Assembly (NCBI GenBank): GCA_015698045.1 | Contig: BLAL01000175.1 | Location: 678,093-742,092, forward strand | Length of the DNA: 64,000 bases | Reading direction: 5' to 3' | Source of the DNA: Rhizophagus clarus | Lineage: Eukaryota; Glomeromycota; Glomeromycetes; Glomerales; Glomeraceae | Shown here: positions 25,153-33,685 of the stretch, in pieces | How positions within the stretch are numbered: the stretch's first letter is position 1 | Layout: every line of letters begins with the position of its first letter | Translations under genes and position numbers: made by a program | The notes under the pieces: model-generated | What the model was told of the DNA's origin: nothing | What the model saw: only the letters and a program-made list of their open reading frames with translations | Database searches by the model: none

Positions 25153-26139
25153 CAACAGTTACTCGGCACTTCGTGCCTTGTAACTATTAATTATGGAATT
25201 GTTAAATTAATCAAAGCTCAAAAAAATTTATTAAATATAAATTTAATTCAAACTCTCGAAAATTCATTAAGTAATCATTCAAATACTATAGAATTTATTA
25301 AAATAAACAAATTCACCCTTCACAAAAATTCTTACATCTTTCGTTAATTTAGAAGTTTTAGAATTGGATAATATTCAAATCACAAATTTGGATCACTTTG
25401 AGAATTTATCTTTACCTAATTTACGTATTTTAAGAATTAAAAGCGTTTCAATCGATGCTTCAATGATTTTAATTAAAAGTGCTGGAGAATCTCTTGCTGA
25501 AATAAAAATTGGTTCTACATTTGGCCATGTTTATAATAATAATAGAATTATTCATGCAATTTGTCATAATTGTCCTTATCTTAAATATCTTAAATTAGTT
25601 CTTTTAAATGATAATATTTCAGAATTTGAAAAATTATTAATTAATTGTCATTATCTAAATGGATTATTTATTATTATTGATAGTTTAGTAGCATTTAATT
25701 GGGATAATTTATTTAAAATATTAACCAATTCTTCACCGAATAGTTTATTTAAATTTAAAATTTATTCATATGTAGCAACTAATTTAAAATCCTTAAAACA
25801 ATTTTTTGAAAATTGGAAAGATAAACATCCTATGTTACTACATTTAAGTCGAGTGAAAAATGTTGATGATTTGATAGTAAAATATATGAAAAAAGGAAGA
25901 GTGAAAAAATATATCAATAATGTATATTTTGATGAAGGTTTTGAATGGATTTAATTAACTAAACTTTTTTTTTTAATTCTTTACAACCAATCATTATTTA
26001 TTATTTATATGTTAAATATAATAAATTTTATAACTGGTTACAAATTACAAATTTGTCTAATTATTATAACTATTAAATAAAAATATTGGATAAAAAATTT
26101 ATCTTTATTTTGTAATTTTAATAATTTTTATTGAATAAT

Positions 26140-26870
26140 ATTACTTACTTCATCAATGCCATTATCATATTTAATAAGACAAGAACTAAAATAACGTTTC
26201 TTACGAAAGCAAATAATTTTTAATGGCCAATAATCGTAATAAATCAAATTAATTGTATCACAATAATATGCGGGAAGTATAGTATTGTATCAAAAGGATT
26301 AACTGGATTCCGTCCTGTTAATGTTAAATTTCAGTTCCATTATTAATATGAAAGTTGAAACTGATGGATTTAAATTAAGAAGTGACGGATGGCCAATTAG
26401 GAAAAAACTATTATTTACTTTAATTAATTAATACGAAAATATTTCCAAATATGTACACATATATTGCTACTTCTGTAAACAATCGTAACCAAAGAGCTTC
26501 AGAAGATAAAAATAACGAATTATTATTATCATCATTTGAGTAAAATAAAATTCGTACATACTGTAATTATTATTGTACATACCATTTACAATCCAAAGTA
26601 TCAGAGTAGTTATCGTTACTAAAATAACAATTCCTTCCTTATTGATTCCATTATTTTCATTAATGACTTTATAAATATCAGGGTAAAAACAATTATACCC
26701 AATATGATGCTGCACAGGTCGAATACGTTAAATAACGTAAAATATTTGATTTTATGTTCCTCATTTGCATAAATTCAATTTTTAATATATAAATTGCAAC
26801 ATAGTAAAATATTCCGACCATTATTATAAACATAACCTTGTGTTTATTTTTATCGTCATTATCACATCAA
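26140..26870 (-). pseudogene. Relic of a third beta-propeller/ion-channel gene (channel part only)
   Basis: Three fragments on the minus strand match the exon 5, 6 and 7 regions of the two intact channel genes. About 26405-26144 holds GHPSLLNLNP and the ending before the GTAAGT donor. About 26500-26440 gives LWLRLF followed by VAIYVYIFGNIF. About 26830-26580 gives text ending in TLILWI. Frames are broken by indels between and within fragments and the propeller exons are absent. It shows the family once had at least three tandem members here. Confidence 0.75.
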
Positions 26871-27923
26871 AGTATGAAAAAGAGAATTTAATTTCTTGCA
26901 ATAAGTCAATTAAGAATCGGCAAATCCATATGGCATTCCCTTTCTGTGTATACAGATTGGTATAAATGTTTACGAATTTTAGGTTATAAGTGTTCATCTT
27001 AGTTTAAACATTTAAAAAGTTCTTTAAGTAACTCCATATAAAAAAAGACAATTACCTCTATAAAATACAATTGAAGCTTAAATAAATAAATAAATATTAT
27101 TATAAAAATTTATTATGAAAAATTGGACTAAATATGGAATAATATTTATGGAAGTGATTATTATGTAAAGTTTACTAAAGATAGAACATACTATAAATGT
27201 CGCATTATATTCGTGTCATCATAAAATTTTACATTTTTATAAAAAAAACGTTGTTGATTCTATTTTTAAAAATTGCATTAATTTAACTAATGAGATTACT
27301 AAAACAGTTAATTTTTAAAACAGCACATTCAACATTAATTGAAACTAAAAATTAAATTATTTATTAATCTGGTTAATTATTCAATACGATAATATAATAA
27401 CAAGTAGTCACAATAATGCAATTTCCTTCAAAAAAAAAAAAAAAATAATGTTTGAAGTGAAATTTAATGTTCAATTTGTGTAAAATTTCATTGTTGTATT
27501 AATTTTATATCTTTTGATAAATTCAACTATTAATAATATTTTTACAAGAATAGAGTTGAGCTAATGTGGGGCAATATCGGTCACAAGACCCTTCATTGAT
27601 TGGTGATAAGGCCACTACATGGCTATTTTCATCCAATCATTCGGTTCTGTGCATACGCCCCCATCCGATAATATTTATTTATTACATAAATCATAATCTA
27701 CCTAATGAACTCTCCCCTATGGACATTAGCGAATTGGATTATACAAACGCCTGGTAGCATCTGGAATATCTCCTGAGGAAGCAGAAGAAAGGGCTATGAG
27801 AGTTAGACTTCGAGTCAAGGAATAGAGACTTTATAACAAATATTTTTTCTGGAGGTAAAATTATTAAAGAATATAATTTTATTAATTAAAGTTTTTCTAT
27901 TGCTATATTAGAAACATACAAAA
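26871..27923. other. Intergenic, no intact gene
   Basis: AT-rich to about 27540. From 27550 to 27830 base composition rises and a short frame ends at 27825 with protein-like text (RLVASGISPEEAEERAMRVR), probably the tail of a lost gene. Nothing else can be supported. Confidence 0.4.
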
Positions 27924-28271
27924 ATGGTAGATCATAAAGATATAGAACTTGCGCAAGTCAAAGTTATAAAAACTGCATTGCGAAAGGGCAAAAAATATGA
28001 TAATCTTGCAAAAAACTATGGAGACTATCTAAAGAAATTGCGAGCTGAAAAGAATCTGAATGACTATATTAAGGCAGTTGCAACGAAGATGTTTCCAAAC
28101 GAAGAGGCATACACTCTAAAGCTAGAAAATTATTGCAAAAGATATGCAGATAATGATCTGTGTACCAGCCTAAAGGAATTATATGAGCTTTATTATCATA
28201 TAGCTAAAGAGGAGAATCGTAAAAGATCAGATGATGAAATAGAACAAATGCTCAGAGCAATGTCAATCTAA
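27924..28271 (+). CDS. Small charged hypothetical protein, 115 aa
   Basis: An uninterrupted frame begins at ATG after caaaa and encodes a Lys/Glu-rich, largely helical-looking protein with no signal peptide or membrane segment (KKYDNLAKNYGDYLKKLRAE, then YCKRYADNDLCTSLKELYEL). I do not recognise the family. Codon content looks coding, and the segment has fewer A/T runs than the flanking spacer. It could be a real small gene or one exon of a larger, partly lost gene; the preceding fragment at 27750-27825 may belong with it. Confidence 0.45.
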   Translation: MVDHKDIELAQVKVIKTALRKGKKYDNLAKNYGDYLKKLRAEKNLNDYIKAVATKMFPNEEAYTLKLENYCKRYADNDLCTSLKELYELYYHIAKEENRKRSDDEIEQMLRAMSI

Positions 28272-28409
28272 CTGTCTTTTGGCAAAGCTTTTTATAAGCT
28301 AGACTAGGGAATGGTGAATATATACAGGAAAGACAAGTTACAGCATTAACATGAATATTATATTTTTTTTCTAGCGTATAAGCCTAAAAACATTTTTAAA
28401 AATTCCAGG

Positions 28410-28533
28410 GCTGGCTCCTAATTTGAAAATAATAGAAATTAGGGAATGTTTACAGATTAGAGAGGATATATTAATTGATTTCCAAAACTTATACCCAAAA
28501 ATAAAACTGATATTTGAGTCCGATGAAGAATAG
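28410..28533 (+). pseudogene. Fragment resembling the C-terminus of an F-box/LRR protein
   Basis: One frame reads LAPNLKIIEIRECLQIREDI and continues through FQNLYPKIKLIF to an acidic end and TAG at 28533. The pattern of leucine-rich repeat followed by an acidic tail is common at the C-termini of fungal LRR/F-box proteins. No start or upstream exons are visible, so it is a relic or a last exon without its gene. Confidence 0.4.
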
Positions 28534-28620
28534 GATTAGATAACATTTACCCCAAATTATTTTATTTTATTTTTTTTCTTCTCATTAATTAGACTAACTT
28601 CCGCAGTACTGAAGGTAAGA

Positions 28621-28845
28621 ATGGAAAGCGAGCGTCAAGCTGAAAGGATCCCAGAGGGACCAAGTAAAAAAGATTTATCCAATAATTTACCTAGCGATCT
28701 GGAGGAGCTAACCAAAGTATTTGAGAAAAATTTGAAGGGACTAGAAAACCTTGTAAGATTGTTTAAAAGCGATGTGAATAAAATGTTTGATATTTTCAAT
28801 TCCAGTTTCCCAAGCAGTTCGATTAATGTTAGTCCAGAGAAATGA
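28621..28845 (+). CDS. Small hypothetical protein, 74 aa
   Basis: Open frame from ATG to TGA encoding a polar, probably helical peptide (SDLEELTKVFEKNLKGLENL) with a Ser-rich end. No family is recognised. The preceding AG at 28617-28618 after a T-rich tract means it could instead be an exon of a spliced gene. Confidence 0.3.
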   Translation: MESERQAERIPEGPSKKDLSNNLPSDLEELTKVFEKNLKGLENLVRLFKSDVNKMFDIFNSSFPSSSINVSPEK

Positions 28846-29352
28846 TCATCATCTCGGAAGAATTGCTGAGCTATGCACTGCGCCTTTGACCAAATTGTGC
28901 GACAAAATAAATTTTTTCCCCAAACAAACATAAGAAAAAATGTGAAAGAAGGTCTAGTTGCAACACAGGGCCTACCATATAAGTAAATAATAACGTCAAA
29001 ACCATATGTTATGGAGGGCTGAGGGAGTCACAATTTCAAGATCGTCAGGCGTAAAGCCAACTATATGTCTTGCAAAGTAGATCTCTATGTGAAAAGTTAT
29101 GAGGATTTCATTTACATGTACTTTTATAGAACTCTTGGCATCAGACAACAATGCTAATCACTATTCTTACCTCCTTATCATTTTCCCAACAGCAAAATAT
29201 AAAGCATGTAGGAGTATATGGAAGTTCAACCAACTTTCCGCAAAAAACTTTCTCGTAAAATAACACAAAACAAGGTATGTATATGCCAGAAGTTGTGTAT
29301 GTATGAGAGCTCATTTTTTTCTCATCATGGGCCTTGTATTTAGGAAAGCAAG
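28846..29352. other. Gap without a supportable gene
   Basis: Mixed-composition sequence between two small frames. Short open stretches occur on both strands but none has recognisable content. Confidence 0.4.
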
Positions 29353-29655
29353 ATGAGTGATATTACTCTCAATTGTCTTATCGTCCCAAAAGGTGATCTC
29401 ATGGGTATTTCAATCATTAAAGTAATGCAAGCGATTACAATTAATTCAAGTAGTCATGTTAGCGTTCTTGAAACTGCAATCCAAGACAGGTTGGGCCCAC
29501 CATTTAACAATATCCCTTTAAGAATTTGCCAAATTCATCCTGGAAGTGTTGTTGAAAGGCCAATAGATCCGTAGACATCAATTTCCTCATTCTTTCCTGA
29601 GGAAGCTAAAGCAGACAGTTTCAACATTCTAGTATACTCCCTATCACAATTGTAA
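29353..29655 (+). pseudogene. Crinkler-like (CRN) N-terminal domain fragment
   Basis: The frame starts MSDITLNCLIV and continues through VSVLETAIQDRLGP and LRICQI. After an in-frame TAG (29572-29574) it goes on as ISSFFPEEAKADSFNILVYS and ends at TAA. This order (short strand ITLNCLI, a helix with a Leu pattern, then an FPE box and a hydrophobic strand) resembles the ubiquitin-like N-terminal domain of Crinkler-type proteins, which are expanded in Glomeromycotina. No effector C-terminal domain follows. It is a truncated relic. The family assignment rests on pattern memory and needs a profile search. Confidence 0.42.
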
Positions 29656-30309
29656 TTTTCAGTATCATGTAGCGCTATAGTTGCAATTTTTATGTATTGT
29701 AGGCCAGCTACCGGCAACGATTTATTTTATAAATAAAGTATTATTTTAACGAATGTATATGAGAATAGGTCACGTGTAATGATGCAATGCCTGTGCGACA
29801 TAAAAGCCTATAGCAAAATTAAGCCAGGATGATATTGACCATATCTTGGTCAATAATATTATTTACTACGCCACGCACGTGACATTGTAAACTCAGTTCA
29901 CATTCTATAAAATAAATTTGATATGTAAATAGACCCTTAAGAGATCTGCATATATATAATAATAAAGTTCGCCTATATCAGGCCTTTCTCTTTTTTTTTT
30001 TTAATTCATGTGTAATCATAAATGTGCTTATCGAATAAATAAAATCATGAGGGATCCACAAACTAATCCTTCTATAGTTCCCGGAACATTCCTGGAACAT
30101 TTCTAGAACTATCAAGGAACTGGCAGGGAACTGGGGAGGAATAAAAATGAATATGGTTTTATTATAGTGTATAATATTCATTATGATACTGAATTTTGGA
30201 CTAAAAAATGGGAAAATGCAAAGAATAATCTAAATATTCAAAAAAAATATACTTTTTGGATGCGTGTTTAAGCTAATGACAGATGAATAGGCACCATATT
30301 TTTCCATAA
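29656..30309. other. Gap without a supportable gene
   Basis: AT-rich spacer. Around 30075-30140 a short motif (ggaacattcctggaacatttc and relatives) recurs imperfectly. No gene is visible. Confidence 0.4.
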
Positions 30310-30475
30310 GCAGTCAGTCACTTTTCGTGGGCAGTCAGTCATTTTTCGTGGGCAGTCAATCACTCGTGGGCAGTCAGTTACTTTTCGTGGGCAATCAGTC
30401 ATTTTTTGTGGGCAGTCAGTCATTTTTCGTAGGCAGTCAGTCACTTTTCGTGGGCAATCAGTCACTTTTCGTAAA
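30310..30475. repeat. 21-bp minisatellite
   Basis: About eight units close to gcagtcagtcacttttcgtgg. As 21 is a multiple of three, the array is open on both strands (minus-strand text is built on KVTDCPR), which creates spurious ORFs. It lies just beyond the 3' end of the protease gene and may mark one edge of that element. Confidence 0.85.
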
Positions 30476-30557
30476 CAATTATTATTTCTTTTCATATGTT
30501 CTCTTAATTTACAGGGATATCTGAATTCCTTTCTACAATACTGACAAGTTCGATTAG

Positions 30558-31658
30558 CTAGTTTTTTTTTACAGGTTCTGGCTCTTTTCCTACAGTAAAA
30601 ACATTACGCTGGGATTTGTAAACTGATAGGGGGATGGTGATAGTCTTTCCATTTCGGCTTGCCTTAAATTCCCCTTTCACTAAAGGCTTCCAACCTGCAC
30701 GATACTGCCATTGCGTCCCAAGAATTACTAAAGATTTAGCATTTCCATTCTGATCCTGTTTTGCAGGCACAACAGAAAATTCATCTGTAATAGTGGCTGT
30801 ATTTTCTCCTGAACCAATTGTTATAGGAATATCCTCCATAGTGCCAATGGATAGGGATTTGCTTGCAACTCCATTAAGCGTATGGATCTTTTTCCTATTA
30901 ATTTTGATACCCAAAAGCTCTTCAACTAATTCTGTAATATTATCTGAAAATATAGAAGAATCTGATCCCATATCAATCATTGCACAAGGTATTTCCAAAC
31001 CTCCTATCTTGCAATAAATGGTCGCAACATCATCGGCATCCTTTATTTGTAAAAAATTTATCTCTAAGGGCTTTGGCCAATATATTTGGCTATTTTTTTT
31101 TTCAGCTGAGCGACACTGAGCATATGCCTTGATAGCATGATTCAAAGTATGCCTGCCTTCTGAGTGGTTATTATCTGGCAATGTTTCTATTTCCATAATA
31201 TTATTTGCCTTTCTTTCGGCTTGGTGCTCTTCCTGAACAGATGCAGTCTGAGAAGGAGACGAAACTTGTAAAAGAGACTTCTGCTCGGTATTTACTGCCT
31301 GTAATAGTGGTAACAAGACATCTTGAATATAGTTATTAACATTCTCCCATGCTAGCTCTCTTCTTTTAACGGTATCATTTGACATAACAGTATTCAAGCA
31401 ATGGCCTTTTAATTTGGGATATATCATATTAAAAAATTTCGCAATTTCTACAAGAATCTCTTTAGGACAATGTGGGACTACTGATGATACCATAGATTTT
31501 AAGGCTATTTTTTTCATTTGTTCTGTGGCCATTGTTATATTGCCCGATGCCCTCTTTGATTTAGCACTTTCAGCATGAGATTTGGAAGTAGGGGACTTTT
31601 TGGTATTCTTTTTTATTGGTACTCCACTTCGCACCACTTTTTTTTTAAAGCATAGCAA
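30558..31658 (-). CDS. Retropepsin-like aspartic protease (Pro), expressed by frameshift from Gag
   Basis: The open frame spans 366 codons and ends at a stop after EPVKKN. The protease core is near residues 205-345: catalytic Asp in CAMIDMGSDSSIFSDNI (Asp about 229; the usual DTGS/DSGS is DMGS here), a flap-like PITIGSG, and a hydrophobic strand VILGTQWQ that matches the second retropepsin signature. The first ~200 residues are Lys-rich then helical. The frame does not begin with ATG; it opens inside the end of gag, one base back, at the slippery sequence 31643-31649. It is therefore probably made as a Gag-Pro fusion. Its role would be cleavage of Gag. No RT follows downstream, unlike a normal Gag-Pro-Pol element. 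Confidence 0.72.
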   Translation of the reverse strand: MLCFKKKVVRSGVPIKKNTKKSPTSKSHAESAKSKRASGNITMATEQMKKIALKSMVSSVVPHCPKEILVEIAKFFNMIYPKLKGHCLNTVMSNDTVKRRELAWENVNNYIQDVLLPLLQAVNTEQKSLLQVSSPSQTASVQEEHQAERKANNIMEIETLPDNNHSEGRHTLNHAIKAYAQCRSAEKKNSQIYWPKPLEINFLQIKDADDVATIYCKIGGLEIPCAMIDMGSDSSIFSDNITELVEELLGIKINRKKIHTLNGVASKSLSIGTMEDIPITIGSGENTATITDEFSVVPAKQDQNGNAKSLVILGTQWQYRAGWKPLVKGEFKASRNGKTITIPLSVYKSQRNVFTVGKEPEPVKKN

Positions 31659-32932
31659 TTTCGTGGTTCATCATCAATATCATCATCATTAATATATTCA
31701 TCATCCTCTTCGATTTCTTCTTCAGAATCTTCTTCTTCCAATATGTATTCTTCAGAGTCTTCAGGATCTTCTTCCTCATTTTGATATACATAATTAACTT
31801 TCTTAGTCCGCTTAAGTCTAGGACAATTAATTTTTGTATGACCAGCCTTTCCACATGCTGAACAATGTCGGGTTTGCTTTGCAGATGCTTTTGGCACTAC
31901 CTTTCTAACAACTTTCTTCGTGGCATATGCACTTCTGGGTGTAAAGGGACTTTTTCTAACATGAGCTGTTTGACCTCCTAATCTCTTTTTAAGTTCTTCA
32001 TAAATAAAATTTTCTAATGTTGCATCATCTGTTCCTATTCCTGTATAAGCCAAATCTCTTGCTAGACGAATTTTAAAATCATCTTTTTGTGGCTGAATAG
32101 GTGCTGTCTCTTGGGAACTAACTAATTGCTGAATAGGTACTTGCCCGTAAGGCATTCTGCTTGAACTTACAATCAGATTACGTTCTAGCCATAAATTCTT
32201 TAGTTCTGTAAAGTATGCATCTATATTAGCAGGATTAGCGATTTTCATCCATATATAGAAGTCACCCGATAAGTGGTTTTTTAGAAATGATAGAGTCGTT
32301 GCATCATTATTTGCCACACTTAACAATAATGGCCAAATTCTTTTTTCATATGTATCGGGGCTGTCTGTTGGTAAAAATCTTTCTTGGGATAATCTTTGAA
32401 TTGCTGATTGCTGGGTACCTATTGTTTCATGCTGATATTTTGCATTCATCCATACTCGTAGAGTGGCTGAAGAATTTATAGCAGGGTTTCCAGCTGTATA
32501 TGGATCATTATTCAGAACTGGTAAATACTTCCCACCTAGCTTAGTTTTTAAAAGACCAAATTTAATTGCATCATTAAAGTCTCCTGCATTGGCATTTTCA
32601 AGAGCGGTCATATTTGGCTCTAAATGCGATATAGAATTCCAAATTCTATCCAAGTATTCATTAGGAGGTTCCTGTCCAGTAAATGGATCATGTTTAGCAA
32701 AAATAGTTCCTATTGAGTCATATAATGGTTGCCGTCTAGCTTCTGCCATGTTTCCTAAGAGCGAATTGTTTTGTAAATTCAAAATAATTTGTCGTGAATT
32801 TAATTCCCTACCCTTCCATTTTTGGTATCTATTAAATACAAATGCCCGATTGAATTCTGCTAAGTCTGCCTCAGCTTTGTGTCTCTGATTTATTAGCTGA
32901 AGGATGGCTTTTTCTCCTACTAGTACATTTAT
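31613..32932 (-). CDS. Gag-like protein with CCHC zinc knuckle
   Basis: Open for 440 codons after the TGA at 32935-32933; the first strong in-frame Met is in GNMAEARRQP at 32749. A helical capsid-like region (RQPLYDSIGTIFAKHDPFTG onward to about residue 230 from that Met) resembles retrotransposon Gag. Near the end lies the knuckle CSACGKAGHTKINC (C-x2-C-x4-H-x4-C), which binds nucleic acid, then a long Glu/Asp-rich tail. Gag would form the particle of a retroelement. The same frame continues upstream past one TGA into a coiled-coil region (32933-33685). The end overlaps the protease frame by 46 bp in the -1 register. Confidence 0.7.
   Translation of the reverse strand: MNVLVGEKAILQLINQRHKAEADLAEFNRAFVFNRYQKWKGRELNSRQIILNLQNNSLLGNMAEARRQPLYDSIGTIFAKHDPFTGQEPPNEYLDRIWNSISHLEPNMTALENANAGDFNDAIKFGLLKTKLGGKYLPVLNNDPYTAGNPAINSSATLRVWMNAKYQHETIGTQQSAIQRLSQERFLPTDSPDTYEKRIWPLLLSVANNDATTLSFLKNHLSGDFYIWMKIANPANIDAYFTELKNLWLERNLIVSSSRMPYGQVPIQQLVSSQETAPIQPQKDDFKIRLARDLAYTGIGTDDATLENFIYEELKKRLGGQTAHVRKSPFTPRSAYATKKVVRKVVPKASAKQTRHCSACGKAGHTKINCPRLKRTKKVNYVYQNEEEDPEDSEEYILEEEDSEEEIEEDDEYINDDDIDDEPRNCYALKKKWCEVEYQ
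31643..31649 (-). promoter_or_regulatory. -1 ribosomal frameshift slippery site (T TTA AAA) between gag and pro
   Basis: In the gag frame the codons are GCT TTA AAA AAA AAG, so the heptamer T TTA AAA fits X XXY YYZ exactly. Slipping back one base puts ribosomes into the protease frame, which has no ATG of its own at that point. The site lies inside the 46-bp overlap of the two frames. I did not identify the downstream pseudoknot that usually supports such sites. Confidence 0.65.
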
Positions 32933-33685
32933 TCAGTTTTGCTTTCTTAAGGCTAATCTTTGGCCATTAGTTTGCCTATCCTGAGCTATTTGCCACCAAC
33001 GTCGACTCTCATTTACCTCATTATTATATGCCAAAGTTAACAACTGAGTTCTTTGAAGACATTCATTTCTAACATTTGCCATATCATTTATAAGGTTATT
33101 TATCTGATCATAGGTATTATTAAGCAGACCATGAGCAGTAATAAGCTGACCTTGTAAGTTAATAGCGTCTTGAGCATGTCTTTGCATAAGTCCACGAGCA
33201 GTTGTTAATGAGATTCGTATTCCATTTAGTGTATTTTTGGGGTTAAATGATGTATCTCCATCAATATATGCTTCCACCCGATCTAGTGCTGTAGCGATAT
33301 TTATTAAAATATCAGGTATTGCCATATTTTCTTGTTCTTCTTTAGAATGTTTATTACTAGATTTAGATAATTCTTGTATACGAGATTTAAGTTTATCTAT
33401 TGTGTCTTCTAGCTGGATAATTCGATTATCTTGAATAACTAATGCCTCCTCTTTTAGCTCCAGGTGATCCTGACATTTTTTAAGTTCACCTAGAATAACC
33501 TTACATTTATCCTTTAGCTGATTAACTTCTTCATCATAAGATTGTAGATTCTTTTCAAGATGTGAAATATATCACTCACAGGCTTTAATTTCCTCTTCAA
33601 GTTTGCGGATTTTCTTTTGTACTAACTTTATCCCTAGATCAAAGTTGCTATTTAGTTGTTCAAGATATGTCTGCTCAACTCCCAT
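32933..33685 (-). pseudogene. N-terminal coiled-coil part of Gag frame, interrupted by TGA codons
   Basis: The frame starts at ATG 33685 (MGVEQTYLEQLN) and has strong heptad-like helical text (LEKNLQSYDEEVNQLKDKC). It is in the same register as the Gag ORF at 31613-32932 and is separated from it only by a TGA at 32933-32935. A second TGA lies after KACE near 33573. Without these stops Gag would be one protein of about 690 residues with a long N-terminal coiled coil. Both stops could come from CGA or TGG, so decay is likely. The first 19 bases overlap the integrase start on the other strand. Confidence 0.6.

Larger units (their letters stand above)
23131..25194 (-). mobile_element. Crypton-like tyrosine-recombinase transposon inserted in the F-box gene
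   Basis: A 2054-bp insertion (23136-25189) interrupts the F-box reading frame and is bounded by the direct repeat ATTAT (23131-23135 and 25190-25194). It carries one gene, a tyrosine recombinase on the minus strand. There are no long terminal inverted repeats, as expected of Cryptons, which integrate by recombinase-mediated crossover at short identical sequences. The right end (25015-25189) is dense in short hairpins such as ggcacttcgtgcc. Boundaries come from continuity of the host protein on both sides and so are fairly firm. Confidence 0.75.
22551..25954 (+). pseudogene. F-box/LRR-type gene split by a Crypton-like insertion
   Basis: The 5' half (22551-23135) starts with an F-box-like segment: DRDVLYLIFEELQDDKRTLR, then SCLLINKTWCETIIPILWRN. 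The 3' half (25195-25954) holds leucine-rich text such as LPNLRILRIKSVSIDASMIL and ends at a TAA. Taken together the two halves give about 448 residues, a usual size for this fungal F-box class. F-box proteins act as substrate receptors of SCF ubiquitin ligases. Two lesions are visible: the 2-kb insertion after Tyr195 and a one-base frameshift near 25318-25326, where the frame changes between a stretch containing KINKF and one containing SFVNLEVLELD. The 5' half alone ends at a stop a few bases into the insertion and could make a truncated 196-aa protein. Confidence 0.82.

Noticed and set aside
30327..30524. Repetitive ORFs on both strands in the 21-bp array
   Set aside because: Open only because the repeat unit is a multiple of three.
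32933..33685. Reassignment of TGA to a sense codon to explain stops in Gag
   Set aside because: Other elements here also carry TAA and TAG stops, and host genes and some element genes end at TGA normally.
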